DNA from: Dryococelus australis
Taxonomy: Eukaryota; Arthropoda; Insecta; Phasmatodea; Phasmatidae
Assembly: GCA_029891345.1 (NCBI GenBank)
Contig: CM057009.1
Coordinates: 312,778,184-312,842,183, forward strand
Direction of reading: 5' to 3'
DNA length: 64,000 nucleotides
The notes below the pieces were generated by a model, which was not told where the DNA came from, made no database searches, and saw only the letters and a program-made list of their open reading frames with translations. A program made the translations under genes and the position numbers. The number at the start of each line of letters is the position of its first letter. The stretch's first letter is position 1. This document shows positions 35,623-48,665 of this stretch, piece by piece.

Positions 35623-38600
35623 AAAAAGTAGTGACTAAAGTGTGGGAACAGTTATTCAGTTCAGTTTGCAGATGATGATATTTTGGAATGGTGAAAGAAC
35701 TCTTTCTCTGGTTGGTAACCATGTTCAGTTAGTTGTCCACCACATTGCACAAAAAACTTATAATTGTAATTGAAGTCCAATAACATGAAATTATATTTCA
35801 ACACAGACAAGAAGATTCAAGTATTACGAAAATCACATTTCTGCAACATAACCCCGCAATAACATACGTAATTACATTTGTTGTTATAAATTCCACTGTA
35901 TACTCTTCACAAGTCTGGCTGGGAACGAAAGTGTTGTGCCTCAGGAAAGGGCAGTCAGTTCCAACTACAGCCAGCCACATTCCAATCATGATGAATGTGC
36001 CTGGGAACAGCATGCAGATTTTCACTTTCAATGTGATAATGCTACTTACAAGCACTGCATAGTGAGTCAGGAAGTAGTTTGGCAAGTAACTATACCTACT
36101 TGTTAAATTGAAGCAGTGCATAATAAAGGAAAGAGTGACTGACACATAACTACATCTACGTGCTTATTCCTTACCTAATTTCAAGACCCACATATTTTTC
36201 AAGTGTTAGTATCTGTATCTACTTGTAAATTTCTTACCTAATTTCAGGACCCACATGCTCTAGTTTCTGCTCATGAAACTAGATAATTTTTGTTTAATAA
36301 ACACATTACTAAGTGTCCAGATGACGTGGCTGCTAATGGACATCAGTTCTCTTGGCAAATATGATGATTACAAAATATTTTTCTCTTCAAATTGTGCGTT
36401 GCTGATGGAAGTGTATTATAATGTAAAATAAATTAAATTAGCCAACCAACATGCTTAGGGTACGGGTCAGTGTTAATGTACCAAAAACTTAACACGATTC
36501 ATACCTCCCCTTTGCTTATACAAGTAAAACAATGTGAGGTTTTTCATACATATGGGTACAAAGGAGCCAACAATTTATAAATGCAAGTTGCAAGATAGTA
36601 ATTACAATGTTTCAGAGTGTTCTGAGAATAAACTATTTATTATTTAGAAACCTTTCATGGGTGACTTTCATGTTCTACTCTAAAACCAAATACGTGGTGC
36701 TATTGGAAAAAAATTTCAAATTGTCTGTGTGGAGTACATCGACAAATCATTTACCTGCATAAGCTGAGCTACACTTACTAGTTTACTACAAAGTTACACT
36801 TCCACCACGTGATATCACTTACAAATCAACAATCTACAAGATTTTGCACTGAAATGGTGTGTGTAACAGTACAGTAAGCTGCAATGTGCACTCTGGCTTA
36901 TACACAACAGAATTCACGATAGCAATCCACGGAGATTGTCTGATAATTTATGATAGTAACTCATATTCAAATTGACAGTCTAGTAGAACATGATAATCAT
37001 CCACCAAGGTGTTCTGAATCAACAAACAGTTCATTCACAGGACCTAAATTACATGTTTAAAAGAATGAGTATATGTTATTTACAGAATGGCAAGTCATAT
37101 TCAGACACAAGCCTGCAGTAAGCACTCAGTGAAGAAGCAATGGGTATGATACCATTCCTCATGCCATTTTCCAATTTTAGACAGGACAAACAATTTAAAA
37201 TAAAAATATTACAGCTATCAATTAACTAGCAAACACTGATAAGAGCCTGTAAAATTTTGACAATATTACTCATTAAGCCCATAACAAAAATAGACAGTAA
37301 GTTTCAAACACAGAATAATTTATGGGTTTTGACAAAGCATTATAATGGAAGACTAACACAAGGGCATTTTCAAACACCAAATCAAGAGCAGCATCTAAGT
37401 GTTTACAAAAACTGTAGAAATTTGTCTGAAAGTGAATAAGAAAATCATCATTGGTGATCACAGACATTCTGGTATGACCCTCAAACAAATTTTTGCTAGT
37501 AGAAAAGTGCAAGCTCACCAAGAAAAAATTAAATGAACAGGTGAAAGCAGGGAAAATAAAGTAGTTTTAGACCAAATGGTACAAACATCGTAAAATATTA
37601 TTTATGCAAAATGGGACAAAAAACATAATTACACTTATAGCCTTACGTAATTATTGAGGGAGGTATTCACCCTTTATGCAAGAGGATTGGGAATGCTTTT
37701 ATGAATATAAACAAGGAATGACCCTATATTAAAGAACAAAATTTGGCATAATATTTAATTGAACTAAGCCGTTAAATGTTTGCATTTTTGTTTGATAACA
37801 TCATCCCTCTAACATTGGTAAAATTAGGTGTAACATCATTGTAGGATTCAAAAATGTGTAACCATTCATTTTAATTGATATTTTTTGACAGAAAACTGAT
37901 GAGAATCTTGTAGTCTCGACTTGTACCAAACCAATAAACAACCTTCAAGCAGAGATGAAATCAATGGAAAAGTAGCCAGAAACAGTATAAACATCACCTG
38001 CTTGCCTAGGTGGCCCTTTGTACTTCTCGGAAGAATGAAAATTAAAAGTTGTCACATTGAACTTGGCCTTGTGATTGGTGAGGAGAGGAAGATTCAGCCT
38101 CAGGGCTGCTTGCTGTACAAGAGTAGTCGTAAAGGCTATGGTGCACTGTTGGCATAGAGCCACAACCTGTCGTTAACAGCTGAGGCATGGACGAGTTCCT
38201 TCGTATTCCATTTTTGTTACACTGCAGAACCCCACCATCTTCCAAAATGGATGGATGCCCTGTATGATGAAGCAGCTAGTTAAGACTGGCCAACGAACAG
38301 AGGTCAATGCAAAAATTGCAGTCCAGATCCTGTGACTGGCTGACTAGTTAACAATTAGCGCAGTACCACATCATCATGTTTTTTTTTGTGAATATCCAGT
38401 TGCTATTCCTAGTCTACCAGGATATGTATCAGAATCAACCTCAGCTTGGCCGAGGAAAGCGCCCAGTTGAACAAATCGGGTAACTGGCTGACTAAGGTAA
38501 GGCGAGAGGACATGCATCACATCTACCATGCTTACGACATGGTTGACAGGAAAGTAAACAAAAGTGAAAAACAATATGTACCAACTGGCAACATAGCAAC

Positions 38601-38898
38601 ATTATGTTTAACAAATTAATTACTACACAGCTGCAAGCACATTGCATGCACCCCTGTAATCACACCCAAAGTAACACAGCAACACACTGTTTGCAATGAA
38701 AAGTCATATTATGCAAAAAGAGTTATCGACAATGTACCACAAAGAAGTGACAAAAATTATACAAGCATCATCACACAAAATGGTAGAGTACAGAACAGCA
38801 ATAAGTGTGTTTTAACTGATGAATTTATTTCCTAACACATAATTATACCTGTAAAAATATCAAGGCAATGTGACCACTTGGTCAGTAACTACGTATTC

Positions 38899-38942
38899 AA
38901 ATTTTGAATTGCAACACTTGAAATTTTGAACTGAAACACTTG
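38899..38942. repeat. 22-bp tandem repeat, two units
   Basis: Both units read AAATTTTGAA, then a variable middle (TTGC or CTGA), then AACACTTG or its equivalent. They are directly adjacent. Confidence 0.75.
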
Positions 38943-39436
38943 TGTTCATATTTTTAACCATCAACGCTTCAAATCCTTTTCATATGAGCATGATGCCGCT
39001 CAATCAATCATGGCCATTAACAACCATTTCATTAGTTGACATGCACATTCATTCATCATCCACTACCAATTACAAAAAATATACAAATGTGACAGGGTGT
39101 TTTCTTATAACTTAAGCATCTGGTTTAACTGCAAGTAATTACGCTTACACAATATGGAATGCCAAGTTGAGATGATACCGTATGAAGTTGTTTTCCTAGT
39201 GAGGTTATGGTATGGCAGTACAATGAGAGTACAGTAGAACCTCACTGTTGCAACCCCATCTATTATGACTGCATCTCTTATACAACCCATTTTTGAGAAA
39301 CCATAAAAAAAAATTCAGGTTAAAATTGTTGAAAATTTCAAAGGATTTACACTCATGTACACAAAAATTGATTACCCTGAAGGAGATATAGCAGTGGTAT
39401 GTAAGTGGGTACAAGCACAAGACATACTAGTATGTA

Positions 39437-40771
39437 CACAGAAAACAGCAAAAAATGCACCACAACAAACATGTATTTCAGGGGACCAACATTTGTAGGA
39501 TGCACTTAGTATGGTGTACCACCCATAGCACAAAGAGAGGTGGTGATATGGTCATGTATGGGGGGCATATGGATGTCAAGATGTTCTCCCGAGGAAGATC
39601 CTGCCACAGCTGACCCTCTAAATCCACCCTCGTTGCCGCTGGCCGAAGTTGCAGTGCAATCTGGCCCCAAACATTCTCGATGGGCGAATGGTCTGGGGAA
39701 CTTGCTGGCCAAGGAAGTGTATTGACATCATGACAGCAGGCCAGAGATACCCGTGCTGTGTGATGCCGGGCATTATGCTGCTGGAAAATGGTGTTGTCAA
39801 GCTGCACCAGGAAGAGGAGTGCACATGGTCGCAGACTTTCCTCAACATATTGCCACAGCATTAGTTCCCTTCAAATACCACCAGTGGTGTGCAGGAATCA
39901 TAGGAAATGTCATCCCTACCATGAAACCTCTTGTTGAGGTGGTGTGCTGCTCTACACTGAAGCCTGGATCATGACACTGGCTGGGACATTGCCAGACTCA
40001 AATTTGGTGGTCATCTGTACCCAGACATAACCGTAATTCATCACTAAACACCAATCTGCAAGCTGCCCGTTCCTTGCAGATGGTCACACATGCTCAGGGG
40101 TGCTCAGTTCATAATGGTACATGTAAGGGGCGCCACGACAACAGATCCCACTCTGCAAGCCTTCTGGATATGTACTGATGGACACACGCATATCCCCAAC
40201 GGCCATTACATGTCCCTGGATGGTGCGCAGTGATACCCATGTAATGCTTGCAGCCTGTCACACAATGAAACAATCTTCTCTGCTAGTGGTCTAGGGGGTT
40301 GACCTGAGCCTTCTTGACAGGTGCGTGTGCCCTCCTGTTCCCACTGCGTCCAACACAAACTCTCAGTGTAGGCAGAGTGGTTCGTGGCAAGCAATGCATA
40401 AAAAAATCTCAACCTGCTTCTGGGAGGCTGATGAAGGAGCCTATCTCAATCTCATCCAACTGGCCCAAGGCTTGTCGGATGTGATGATGGCACGTGCTGC
40501 TGTTCAATGCACTTGGTTCTATGGCTTACACTGCTACTATGGCCTTATTTGATATTTTGCAGCTATGAATGATGTAGCAACATGTATACCCCATAGTGGC
40601 ACATCTGTGAAAGAAAACGACATTAAAATCAAATGGGACTCCTGTCTGGCTATGATGATACTGTGTAGCATCCTTCACTGCACTCGTGTGATTTGTTCAT
40701 GGTAATACATTTTTTTAAAATGAGTTAATTTGAAAAATGGTTTTGGTGCACTTTTTTTCATTGTTGAACAT
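39437..40771 (-). mobile_element. Tc1-like transposon
   Basis: The left end holds CACAGAAAACAGCAAAAAAT then GCACCAC. The reverse complement of the right end holds CAACAATGAAAAAAAGTGCA then CCAAAAC. They match imperfectly as terminal repeats. TA lies at 39435-39436 and 40772-40773. The size, about 1.3 kb, is typical of Tc1 elements with one transposase gene, which is present on the minus strand. It is inserted in the left part of pogo-like copy 2. Confidence 0.72.
39478..40560 (-). pseudogene. Tc1-like transposase, inactive
   Basis: The C-terminal open frame (39478-39861) has NTIFQQHNARHHTARVSLAC and then WPASSPDHSPIENVWG, the second and third catalytic blocks of the Tc1 family. The usual second Asp (QQDNA in the family) is His here, so catalysis is lost. 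Upstream, in other frames, a FSDELRLCLGTDD block holds the first Asp, and 40206-40412 contains a decayed N-terminal helix-turn-helix region. Several stops and frameshifts separate them. Roughly 340 residues are expected for the family and the spacing fits. Confidence 0.8.
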
Positions 40772-42115
40772 TATGTTTCTCTTGGCAAACACTGAATTGG
40801 CACATAGGTAAAAATTACATACCACACCCCTAGGCTGTCAGCACTAGATAATACCCACTTAACAGCCCTGTCTTCCCCATTAGTGTCGGAGTGTTCTGTG
40901 TGCAACATGGTTATTGTCTCTCATGTGCTTGTCTTACCATTGTGATCTCACTTGTTTGTGAATATGCTACCTTCTCGCTTTGCATGTTACAACTTGAATT
41001 TGTGCACAGTTTTTGAATTTCTCTTGGTTTTGATTACTGTTTCTTGATACTTATTATTCTTTTATGTTTTTTTAAATATGGATGTAGAGGGTTCATGGAA
41101 TTTTTATTCCAATTTGGTAACTGTTTTTGACTTGGTTTTGTGAAAGATTGTTAGTGATATGCAACATTCTTTTATTTTATACAGAATATAAATTTTTATA
41201 AAATGATGGGGAAGCAAGTTAGTTGTGCATCAATTAAGTATAAAACCCCTCCCTTTAAGTTACAAAAACACTAATGTATATACTTGTGTATAGCACAAAA
41301 GTTTTTTTCTCAAAATAAAGTTACAAATTTTTGGGGTGTGCACTATACACAAAAAAAAATGGTGCAGTAGTCTTACACTGTCGGGAGATATAAGACTTGC
41401 CAACTTTTCAGAAGCCCTATTCAATGCTATGTTTTTTTGGAACACTACAATTTACTTACCACAATGAACACAATAGTTCTAAGTTAAAACATAACTTTAT
41501 ATAAATCCCAAACAGGTAAAACTAAATCGAAACTTTGAAACATGCCAAAATTCCTCTCTTGATCAATTCTAATAGGTTTGAAAAATGTGCTGGCATGTTT
41601 ACCTTCGTAAATGTCAAAAACACAAACACACACATGCAAACACACATGCATGCACACACACATGCAAACACACACACACAAACAATATCACAAACACTAA
41701 TAGGTGTATATACACTCCACTACGTCTAAGGATGCCTAGGTCTTCTTTTTAAAGATGCTATAATGGCTTTCTTGGCTCTGGACAAGAATGAATCACAAAA
41801 GGTTTGTTCAAAATGTATGTTGGGTCTGTTACATTTTAATATCCACATTGACTCAAGGCAATTGATAGACAGCTGTGACCTGAATTTATTTATATTTTTC
41901 GTAACTAAGCTGAATACACATTCACATTCGGCATTGCTGAGTGGTACTGTTAGCAAGCACAACAGCATAACTTCTGCCAACCTATCAAACTTTGAAACTC
42001 CATATAAACATACAATCTTTCCTATTCTAGCCCATTTCACATCAATTGAGTCATCATCATTCAAATTAGACTTAAAATCTTCAAGTTTGACACGTGTCCA
42101 AGTTATTGATTAGAC

Positions 42116-44010
42116 GGCATGGTTGCTGTGGCTTGGACTGTGCTAGACCACCACTCGCGTTAAGGGATTTATTGTTCCAGTTGGCGTTTTTGGCTCGATA
42201 CTTTTACTGGACACATTGCTTTGCAGATTGGCACAAAATTATTGATAGTCTGGCTGGTTAGTTTCTGATGGCTGTCTACCTTCTGGCCCACTACAGATTT
42301 ACGAGGTAAAGTGGATAAGGATAACTGGCGGGAGGTGTAGGGTTTACCTAGCTTACTTATTGTTTCTTTGGCCAGTTGTATAACTGGGGCTGACTGCTGG
42401 AAGGCGTTGATGGCGCAGTACATTGGCTTCAAGTCTTTGATACTGTATCGGCCAACATGGTACCATAGATTCCAGGCGGTTCCTTCTCTGCTCCAAAACC
42501 TGGCTTTGGAGATCCTGTACCTGACCTCAGATCCATTCACCACACCACTCAGGACGGGGTGATAGTCTTGGTGTGTACGGATATGCGGAGGGAAAACAAT
42601 ATAATCAAATAAAGGAGCGGCCCGTGTCTCCAAAAGCCTTACTAAGGCAGCGCAGTCATGTTCTGCCTGTCTGTCTGCTGTCGGTGGAGCCAATACAGCC
42701 CGTTGCTTGGCAGAGAGGTGCGCAATACAGGTCGTGCACCACGGATGTGAAACAATTCCCTAACTTAGTGTACTGCTGGCACAAGCTCAGTGCACCAGAA
42801 GACCCCCCACCACTGGCAGGCAGATCAGAAGCGTTGAGCCATATGGAACACCTTCCTGCTACTACTGGGTGTGGTATCACAACCAAGGCCAGGCCGTAGT
42901 ACTCAAGCAAATACCCCGCCAGCACCTAGGTGCCCTGGTAGGGATAACCCAAGCGCACTCTCTCTCCCTGGTTGGAGGAGTTTCTAGTGGCTGTGGCTCT
43001 GCTGTTCTATCCCCGGAGGTCTAGAACAGGTGGCCCATCGAATGGTGTAGGTATGGGATTGGTGGATTCCAGAAGGAGATCCCCAGTCGTAGCCTAATTC
43101 GTAGTCAAATGCCCGGTCTCGGTCGGCAGTGCACAATACGTATTGTTCCTAGCAGGCATACTAGATATTACTCTATAAATAATACTCGTGGTTAAAGAAC
43201 AAAGCTGTATTTATTAAGGACTCAAGCAGACTGTATGCTGGAAGTAACCTACACTGGCCGGGTGTAGATGACTTGGTTCTAGGCTAAGCAGGACGTTAAT
43301 CTAGTTGACTGTTAATAGAAATACTAAGTGATGCTAACTAAATCACGGGGTGTCTAGAAGAGACAAAGAAGTTAATGTCCACTGCTCTCGTAGCAGGGGC
43401 ATTAATGTTCAAAGGTGGTTGCAGAAGACACTTCTGGTAAGCTGTAGCTATTGACGTCACTGAAGCCTCTGGCGACGGCAATGGTAGAAGCCACTGGTGG
43501 CTGCTGAAGACTTGGAGGTCGTCTGAGGCCCTAGCACTAGAAGTGGTGGAGCGAGCTCGAAGATCTGAAAGAATAACTAGCGAGCCCTGCCGTGCACGGA
43601 CTTATATAATACGAAGGACAGGTGCAACGGTAGACCATAGGGGTGGTTGGGCGTATGATGTTCCTCTGGTGCGAGGCCAGAGTGGAGGTAACAACCCTTT
43701 AGTCATGTCTCGGGTTCGCGAATGTTCAGTGGCGCTTGGCCATGCCCTGAGGCGACTGATGGCTTGTTGACTCTTAGCGCGGGGGAGGGGAGGGCGATGT
43801 GTCCGCTGGCTTGTGCAACCTTGGTACCCACATGTTTGGGCGCCCTCCAGGATCGTGGCGACTTGCAACATCCGTGTACAGGTTGGCGGGGTTCGACTCT
43901 TAGTGGGTTGAAGTAGATATACTTGGCGTGTTGTGAGATGAGTCACAATCGTTTATAGTAGTATGATAAAGCGGCAGGCATCAAGCTGAAGTGCAGTGAA
44001 CTGTTGCTAT
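42116..44010 (-). mobile_element. LTR-retroelement DNA inserted in hAT transposon 2
   Basis: GC-richer sequence splits the hAT coding region between the DDAID codons (about 44020) and the SITWTRVKLEDF codons (about 42110). TTAG occurs at both junctions and could be a 4-bp duplication, but the ends are not TG...CA. A TATA-like TATTATATAAG (near 43602-43612) can be read on either strand. The part from 43250 to 43300 resembles 21640-21690. Minus-strand frames (42169-42925) may be gag or envelope remnants. The element is truncated; class and orientation are tentative. Confidence 0.5.
42169..42925 (-). pseudogene. Retroelement-derived frames, unclassified
   Basis: Two overlapping minus-strand frames read consecutively. 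42925-42656 is Cys-containing with one N-x-S site (WLNASDLPASGGGSSGA; YTKLGNCFTSVVHDLYC). 42693-42169 has 174 codons with FDYIVFPPHIRTHQDYH and YHVGRYSIKDLKPMY. The shift lies near 42690. I recognise no domain. The Cys pattern and glycosylation site would allow an envelope-like origin, but a gag origin or a chance frame is equally possible. Confidence 0.3.
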
Positions 44011-46377
44011 AGTTAGTCAATTGCATCATCTCTACTCTCATTTTCTTTTAGAGGAAAAATAAAACTTAAATTTTCAGTAAAATATTTTACATCTGTAAAT
44101 AAAGCACTCTCAATGTTCTCAATGTCAGAAATCTCAGCTTTAATCAAAACCTCACTTTTGATTGAAAATTTATTTATTATGTAGTCTCAAGCATTTCTAA
44201 AATACTTTCTCATAGAAGAGAAAAATTTTGTTTTCTCTGCTTCACTCAGGGTTGCAACAACATTGGATGTTCAATTACCAATAACAATTTCGCTTTTCTG
44301 CCACTGGTTTTTAATGGAATGAAAGTTAACTTCACGTATTTCAGTGACATTCTTTATCACACTTGGTTAGACAAATTTAGAAAAGAGTTCCTGTTAAAGG
44401 CCACACAAAAACGTCCTTAAAATACGTATTTGAGGAGTAGATGCATGTAAAATAATATTCACCTGTTCAAATGAAGGGGTTTTTATGAAGAAGGAATAAA
44501 TAAAAAGCAATGTTCAATGGAGCAGACAGAAACATGAATATTTTTCCTCACATGAAAGGTTAGAAGTTTGAGTTTTAAGGCTACACTTCTCATCTGCTGA
44601 TTTCGAAGTATTAGAAACAAATATCTTGTTGCTTAGTGTGGTAGTATCCTGGAATGGTTGTTTTCTTCCACTACTTGAGTTATGCCAATATTTGTCATTT
44701 GAAGGGCTGCTTTTGTCAGTACTAGTGCTGCAGTTATCTTCTGTTTTGTGTGAAACCGTTTGTTTATTAACAATTTTAGAAGCACTGTGATGACCTACTT
44801 TCTCCACTACTTGTACCTAGGACACATTCACAGTATTCTTCAAGGCACATTTGCTTGGGTATTGTATAAATAAGAGATGGCTGTTGTTTTTGAGAAGTAA
44901 TCTCATCATTGAAGAAACTCAGCAAAGGTCCCAGTGTTCCATCAATCTAGACAAACACTTCTCAAGTGAAAGCCACCTTGTAGAAACATGCTTCAAAATT
45001 TTCCTACTTTCTTTACCATGCAAAATTTGAAATTGTCGCAGTTCTCCTTGCATTTAGCACCCTTTTCTAAATAATAAAAAATGTCAGACGTCATTAATTT
45101 TGAAAGGTACAGCAACTGATGCCTTCTCTGCTGCTAGGTTAAGTAAATGACAGTTACACCAAGTCACTACAAGAGTCCTGTGCTTTCTTCAGAATAACTG
45201 CTGCACCATTCGTTTTGCCTACCATAACTGGAGCATTACCCACAGATAGTGCTAATAAATGTTCAACAGAAACACTCAAAACATTTTTGTTCACTAAGTA
45301 CCAAATTACCAATGTTTTGCTCTGTACAATTTCCCTAAAGTGCTGGCAATGAAAGCAGCCTGGAAACTATCCTCTTAGGAGAGTGGTAGAAAAATGTTAT
45401 CACAATCAGATATAACTTATAATCAGAGTCATTGCTGCCGTTGGTAGCAACAGAAAATGGCAATTCTGCAGGTTACTCACCATGTTTACGTAAGTGTCAA
45501 CCGCCATCATATTCATTATTGCAGTAGTTTTGGTCTTATCACAACTGTACTTTTTGGCCACTTCAGAACTGGGGAACAGTTCCTTAAATAACGGACCAGC
45601 ATGATCCACAAAACACAACAGGATATTGCGTTCTAACAAAAAGTATGTAAACAAGCATTTTGCACTTGTTACTTCATCTGCACATTGACCCACAAAAAAA
45701 TTAATGATTTTTTAAATTTTCATTTCAGATTTTCACATTTTCCACGTGCATGCTGCTCTCAACATGGTTCCCGATTTCATTTTTCCAACCGTGTGCAATA
45801 TTTAAATCACACCTACAAACTGCACAAAAAACAAACTTTTCACATTTTATATGATTTCAAAACACAAGGATATTCTTTGGTATAAACATCACAGAATGAA
45901 TAAAAATACAGTTTTTTTACTTTTCCCTGACATTTCAACACAATAGGTTACATCACTCAGAAAACTTGCCACACATTTACTGTTCTATACTTTTCATGTC
46001 TACACAGAAACACTGTTACATGGTCTTTAATAGAATAGCTAATTCAGATTCTGCAACAGAGAAAAAACACGTAGAGTATGAAACACACACCAAAATCTTC
46101 AACTACTTGCTTCACATCAAATTACTGTCCACCATTTTCCTACTGGTACCACAGCGAATGTGATGACTGACTTTCGAGTACACAATGAACCAATGAAAAA
46201 CCAGCACCCCGAAAAACAACAAATGTTTTTATTGCTTCCTTAGAACTTTTCATTATAGCCAACCATTAAATCATATTTTTTTTACTTATTACGCATACTT
46301 TTCACACATGAAATACTGCCAGAAATGCTGTATATGTTGGTGGAATTGTACATCATCAATTAAACTGTCACGATCAG

Positions 46378-46402
46378 GAGGAAGAAGAAGAAGAAGAAAA
46401 AG
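46378..46402. repeat. (AAG)n microsatellite
   Basis: A short GAAGAAGAAG run ending in AAAAAG, near the 5' end of hAT transposon 2. Confidence 0.75.
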
Positions 46403-48665
46403 AACGAATTTATCACAGAGAAATCCGTAAGAAATATTGAACTACCAGTGAAATCGTAAACCAACTATATTTTCTGTAAATTTTACGAGTAAACTGTAAA
46501 AGTTGGCAAGTCTGAAAATATGATAAAGTGTACTGGAACAGTCTGTTATACCTCCCATAACTCTTCTCCCTTTTTTCTTGATGCTCCCTTCACACCTACA
46601 GCCCTCTTCTGCAACCCTCTTTGTGAGCGACCTCTATTTTGTCCTCACCTGCATCCATGTTGCCAGTGTTTTCTGTCAGTGCTTCAGCAATACACATGCG
46701 AAAATGTATGTTATGAAAAATGCCAGAAAGTTTGTGGGTTTCTTACACTGCAAAGTTAGTCAGACAAAAATATGCTGAAGAAAATGGACACAGTGCATCA
46801 ACTTGACAATTTGACATGGCAGAAACAATGGGAAAAGTTGAACTGTGGTGTGAGCACTATCAGTGTTTTGTTATAACCCAGCTTTCCCACCCACGACAGT
46901 CACTCACGTCCCCTTCTGGCAACAAAGCAGTTCTTTCTCACATGTTTGTGCTTTCCCTCTCTTTCCCAGTTGTTGCCGATCAATACTTGCCCAGGCTTTC
47001 TTTGTTTTTGTGTATGGAAGAGGGCAGTCAACCATGACTAGGGATGGCAGGAAGAGGAAACACCACTTTCTTATTTAGCGGAGGAGTGTGTCGCATACCA
47101 GCATGCCAGTGCATCAAAGAGAAAGCTGCTAACATAGCCGTTGGCATTCTTTAATGCCTTTCACGTTACCATGACTGTACAGCATGACACAATGTTTTGA
47201 CTTTTACCACACACTTAAGGTATTTTTCCAAAAAGATCACGATCAGCACATGCAATTTAAAAAAATAAATATTTCTAACATAATTACACAACAGGACGCC
47301 ATGAACTAGTGCAATTTGCTTATTGGATTTTTTTTTCTCAATAGAAGTAGTTGTACACAATCACGGTGCGTACAATAAAGTGTTCACTATAAACAAGTAT
47401 ACACAATAAATAACATTTTAAAATTTCTTAACTATGCCAACCCTGGTTTTAATTATCCTATAAAAATTTATGCTATTTGGTTACCCCTTAGTTATTTTTA
47501 TAACTGGGTATCAAAAAATTATTTTCATTGTGAAACTACAGGCAAAAATGAGATAGCTTTGTCCCTACCAGAACACCACCACCTTCCATTTTCAAATCCT
47601 GTACATAGGCAGGCCTGGCTGGGAACTGTAATGTAGGTAATATGTCTTCCCACACTGTGTAACTGCATCTTCCCCTATATGTTCACAAAACCTACCCCCA
47701 AAGTGTGGAAGCTGCCAGGAACTAACAATGAATAAACATTAAGGGTAGGAGTGAAATGTATTTAATTTGTTCCTGGCAGGAGGTGTGGTGTGTGTGCACC
47801 ATTGCCAGTTCCTAGCACTCGTTGCCTGGCCATCCACTGAGGCCAGCAAGGCCTTGCTTAAAATGATCGCTAACTTTATTACACAGTATTGTATCAAGTT
47901 ACAGCAAATGAAAAACAAAAGGGACCCGTTTTATTAAAAGAGTACTTATAGTTACGTACATTTTAAATTGTAATTAATATGGTTCATTATGGCACATTAA
48001 ACATCACTTCAGTGAATGTATAATAATAAACTAAATTCAGTGTAGTGCCATTCACTGTAATATTACAGTTTTTACAATTTAGCACATACAGCCTGTAGCC
48101 AAATGTTACCACCCGCTAGTCAGTTAAAGTAAGCAATCTGTGGATGTGGTCTGTGCCAGGAAAGTAGTACTGCTCGTGTGTGCAGGAGCAATGGGGGAGG
48201 GGGGAAGCCACCTCCCTCCCCTAACCCGACCAGGGCGAGCGTAGGATACTATATTCTTGACCCATGAGACCTGTGTAATAAGACTTAAATTAATAAGTTA
48301 TTATTTCCATAATAAAGGCTCCGATTTTTCTCCACAAATTCAAAGAAAATGGACTTTGCAAGTGCTGAATGTTACATGTTAAGCTGTGTTTGGGTTTCTT
48401 TGCAAACAGGAGGTTCAGTATGTCCTTTCAGGGAATAATTTTTTGGAAGACATCTGCCTATTGAAATAAATTTATATTTACATTGAAAAAAATGGTACTT
48501 ACTACACCAGACACTAACATGGAATACATGCAAAAAAAAAAAGTGCAAATTTTGAAGTATGGGGTTTAGGGTTGGCAAAATCTGTTAAAAATTTCCTGAA
48601 ATATCTATTGTGACCACCTCTCACTAAGAAATTGTAAGAAGTAATACCACCGAGGTTCTACTGTA

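Larger units (their letters stand above)
34641..39231. other. AT-rich intron with short tandem repeats
   Basis: No gene-like segment. It holds a near-perfect repeat TGTTAGACTGTAAGG (about 34884-34912), the 17-bp triplet at 35572-35622 and the 22-bp pair at 38899-38942. Confidence 0.5.
41726..45850 (-). pseudogene. hAT transposase with BED finger, interrupted
   Basis: In minus-strand order: a BED finger FVFCAVCRCDLNIAHG...H...H (45844 on); an open stretch with AGPLFKELFPSSEVAKKYSC and KTKTTAI (45406-45693); a catalytic-region block SVGNAPVMVGKTNGAAVILK (about 45180-45260), matching the hAT G.D.A..M.G..NG pattern; a Ser/Thr-rich stretch (44514-44807); then, beyond the inserted DNA, the dimerisation block SNAECECVFSLVTKNINKFR (within 41726-42064). 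The frame resumes at 42115 with VKLEDFKSNLNDDDSIDV. Stops and frameshifts are present and it is inactive. Confidence 0.8.
41393..46513 (-). mobile_element. hAT transposon 2
   Basis: Terminal inverted repeats AGACTTGCCAACTTTT (41393-41408) and its exact inverse AAAAGTTGGCAAGTCT (46498-46513) enclose a minus-strand hAT transposase running from a BED finger near 45844 to the C-terminal dimerisation block near 41726. The 8-bp flanks (GAGATATA and GAAAATAT) are not a clear duplication, perhaps through decay. It is nested inside pogo-like copy 2 and is itself split by LTR-type DNA (about 42116-44010). Its ends differ from those of hAT transposon 1, so it is a different family. Confidence 0.78.
39232..48663. 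mobile_element. Pogo-like DNA transposon, copy 2, with nested insertions
   Basis: The left end CAGTAGAACCTCACTGTTGC and the reverse complement of the right end CAGTAGAACCTCGGTGGTAT share the first 12 bases. TA flanks both (39230-39231, 48664-48665). The right 400 bp (48260-48663) match 31709-32099 of copy 1, with GACCCATGAGACCTG against GACCCACGAGACCTG. The left interior (near 39365-39430) matches copy 1 near 30786-30840. The span is 9.4 kb because a Tc1-like element (about 1.3 kb) and a 5.1-kb hAT element sit inside; without them it is about 3 kb. No transposase of its own was recognised. Confidence 0.75.
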
